From an uncultured Blautia sp. (GTDB taxonomy: Bacteria > Bacillota > Clostridia > Lachnospirales > Lachnospiraceae), in assembly GCA_934378195.1 (NCBI GenBank), contig CAKRPO010000077.1, positions 1 through 7,670 of the forward strand: DNA of 7,670 nt, read 5' to 3'. Shown piece by piece: positions 6,525-7,670 of the stretch (position 1 is the first letter of the stretch; the number at the start of each line of letters is the position of its first letter). Both the position numbers and the translations under genes were made by a program. Below the pieces are notes generated by a model. The model worked only from the letters and a program-made list of their open reading frames with translations. It had not been told where the DNA came from and did no database searches.

Positions 6525-7406
6525 ATGAAGAAAAGATTATTTGCAGTAATGCTGGCTGGTATCATGGCAGCAGGAATGACTACAGGAAGCGTACAGGCTG
6601 CTGCAGCTGAGGATGTAAGTGGAGATCTGTATGTATTTATCGCAGCAAGTCTTGCAAATGCAATGGATGAGATTCAGAAAGATTTCAATGAAGAATATCC
6701 GGATGTCAACATTCTTTTCAACGCAGACAGTTCAGGTACTTTGCAGACACAGATTGAAGAGGGATCCAGATGTGATATTTTCTTTTCAGCGGCAACCAAA
6801 CAGATGGATGCACTGGTAGATGAAGACCTCGCAAAGAAAGATTCAGTAGTAGACCTGCTTGAGAATAAAGTTGTCCTGATCAAACCAAAGGATGGCGAGA
6901 CAAAGGTTACAGGATTTGAAAACATTACGGATGCTGAGAATATCGTGCTTGCAGGTGAAGATGTTCCGGTTGGACAGTATTCCCGCGAAATCTTCAAGAA
7001 TCTTGGAATCGAAGATGATGTCAACAAAATGGAGATTAATGAAGGAAAGAATGTTACGGATGTACTAGCATCTGTAAGTGAAGGAAGCAATGAGATTGGT
7101 ATTGTATATGCAACAGACGCTGCATCTGTTGCAGATAAAGTAGATATCATTGCAGAAGCTCCGGAAGGATCTCTGGAAACACCGGTTCTGTATCCGGCAG
7201 GATTGACTGTAGATGCAGAGGCATCTGATGAAGAAGCAGCTGCAGCAGACGCATTCCTTGCATATCTTCAGACAGATGATGCTATGAAGGTATTTGAAGA
7301 ATATGGATTTGCTGCATATAAAGAAGACGACAAAAAAGACGAAGCGGATAAAGATGCAGAAACAACAGAAGAAACAACAGAAGAAACAACAGAAGAAACA
7401 AAATAG
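6525..7406 (+). CDS. modA: Molybdate ABC transporter substrate-binding protein
   Basis: ModA captures molybdate (or tungstate) outside the membrane and delivers it to ModBC. The protein has 293 residues with a signal peptide, MKKRLFAVMLAGIMAAGMTTGSVQA then AAAED. Family motifs are in order: FIAASL (Ser42), FNADSSGTLQTQIEEG (Ser69/70), CDIFFSAA, VPVGQYSRE (about 147-155), NVTDVLASV (Val177) and IGIVYATDA (Tyr195). Their spacing agrees with the E. coli ModA oxyanion ligands Ser12, Ser39, Ala125, Val152 and Tyr170 (approximate alignment by eye). There is no lipobox Cys near the N terminus, which is unusual for a Gram-positive binding protein; the sole Cys is at 83, inside the mature domain. After the expected domain end (GFAAYK, about 266) comes an acidic tail, DDKKDEADKD then (TTEE)x3, not typical of the family. 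modB follows 100 nt downstream. Confidence 0.95.
   Translation: MKKRLFAVMLAGIMAAGMTTGSVQAAAAEDVSGDLYVFIAASLANAMDEIQKDFNEEYPDVNILFNADSSGTLQTQIEEGSRCDIFFSAATKQMDALVDEDLAKKDSVVDLLENKVVLIKPKDGETKVTGFENITDAENIVLAGEDVPVGQYSREIFKNLGIEDDVNKMEINEGKNVTDVLASVSEGSNEIGIVYATDAASVADKVDIIAEAPEGSLETPVLYPAGLTVDAEASDEEAAAADAFLAYLQTDDAMKVFEEYGFAAYKEDDKKDEADKDAETTEETTEETTEETK
7362..7400 (+). repeat. 12-bp tandem repeat encoding TTEE at the ModA C terminus
   Basis: Three perfect copies of ACAACAGAAGAA (7362, 7374, 7386) are followed by a partial ACA, directly before the final AAA codon and TAG stop. The unit is a multiple of three, so gain or loss of units keeps the frame. Confidence 0.95.
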
Positions 7407-7442
7407 TTTACTGTAAATCGTTGTCAGCATAAAATCACATAC

Positions 7443-7475
7443 AAAAGGGGCGGCATATTTGTCAGCCCCCTTTTT
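7443..7475 (+). terminator. Terminator-like hairpin between modA and modB
   Basis: The left arm AAAAGGGG-C-GGC (7443-7454) pairs with GCC-CCC-TTTTT (7465-7475) with one bulged C and a 10-nt loop, giving about 11-12 pairs and a closing T run. It lies inside the operon, 36 nt past the modA stop and 31 nt before modB. It probably acts as a partial terminator or 3'-end stabiliser, making the binding protein more abundant than the permease. Confidence 0.8.
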
Positions 7476-7506
7476 GCACATACAGAAAGACAGAGATGGA
7501 AAGAAA

Positions 7507-7670
7507 ATGGAATTTTTGCAGGAAATAAACTGGAGTCCCCTGTGGATTTCTTTAAAGACAGGTGCGGTAGCTACAACTATTGCCTTTTTTCTTGGAATTT
7601 TTTGCGCCCGCAAGATCATGAAGATGAAACCGATATCCAGGGCAATCTGGGATGGAATATTAACTATGCC
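7507..7670 (+). CDS. modB: Molybdate ABC transporter permease, N-terminal part (runs off the window)
   Basis: ModB forms the membrane channel of the molybdate importer, paired with ModA and the ATPase ModC. Only 54 codons are visible, beginning MEFLQEINWSPLWISLKTGAVATTIAFFLG. The W-SP-L-W-I-S-L-K-T..AT start and a first membrane helix (about residues 12-33) followed by a basic cytoplasmic turn (RKIMKMK) are typical of ModB. Identification also rests on the modA neighbour. The ATG at 7507 has only a weak GGAAAG site (7498-7503) at short spacing. An ATG at 7496 is out of frame and stops after 10 codons. The frame is open to the window end. Confidence 0.88.
   Translation, partial: MEFLQEINWSPLWISLKTGAVATTIAFFLGIFCARKIMKMKPISRAIWDGILTM

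Noticed and set aside
7496..7528. Small ORF starting at ATG 7496 just ahead of modB
   Set aside because: Only 10 codons, out of frame with modB and without a clear ribosome binding site.

Overview
The window reads as an ordinary chromosomal stretch from a low-to-mid GC anaerobic Firmicute, most likely a Lachnospiraceae gut clostridium. This is inferred from the Clostridia-like CarB, the AGAGG/AAGGA-type ribosome binding sites, the TTGACT-N17-TACAAT type promoters, a lipoprotein with a Pro/Thr-rich stalk, and a repeat in one intergenic region of a kind I associate with this family. All genes are on the + strand.

Layout: (1) 1-4066 holds the 3' part of carA and a complete carB, translationally overlapping, which together encode carbamoyl-phosphate synthetase; a strong intrinsic terminator follows. 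(2) 4155-5182 is a monocistronic undecaprenyl-diphosphate phosphatase gene (uppP) with its own promoter, which overlaps a short direct repeat. (3) 5183-5484 is a 302-base intergenic region with a read-out hairpin, a cluster of small palindromes that looks like an interspersed repeat, and a good extended -10 promoter with a leader hairpin. (4) 5485-6363 encodes a lipoprotein with a Pro/Thr stalk, a small globular domain and a long Asp/Ser/Tyr/Gly tail containing perfect 15-bp tandem repeats. (5) 6393-7670 starts a molybdate ABC transporter operon: promoter, modA, an intergenic hairpin/terminator, and the first 54 codons of modB.

The blocks are functionally separate: carbamoyl phosphate for pyrimidines and arginine, recycling of the cell-wall lipid carrier, a surface lipoprotein, and molybdate uptake. 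carA-carB and modA-modB are clear co-transcribed pairs. The other genes appear to have private promoters.

I did not find a convincing undescribed multi-gene system. The points most worth checking are the palindrome cluster at 5251-5344, a ModA with no lipobox cysteine but an acidic repeat tail, the hairpin between modA and modB, and the slippage-prone repeat tail of the lipoprotein.
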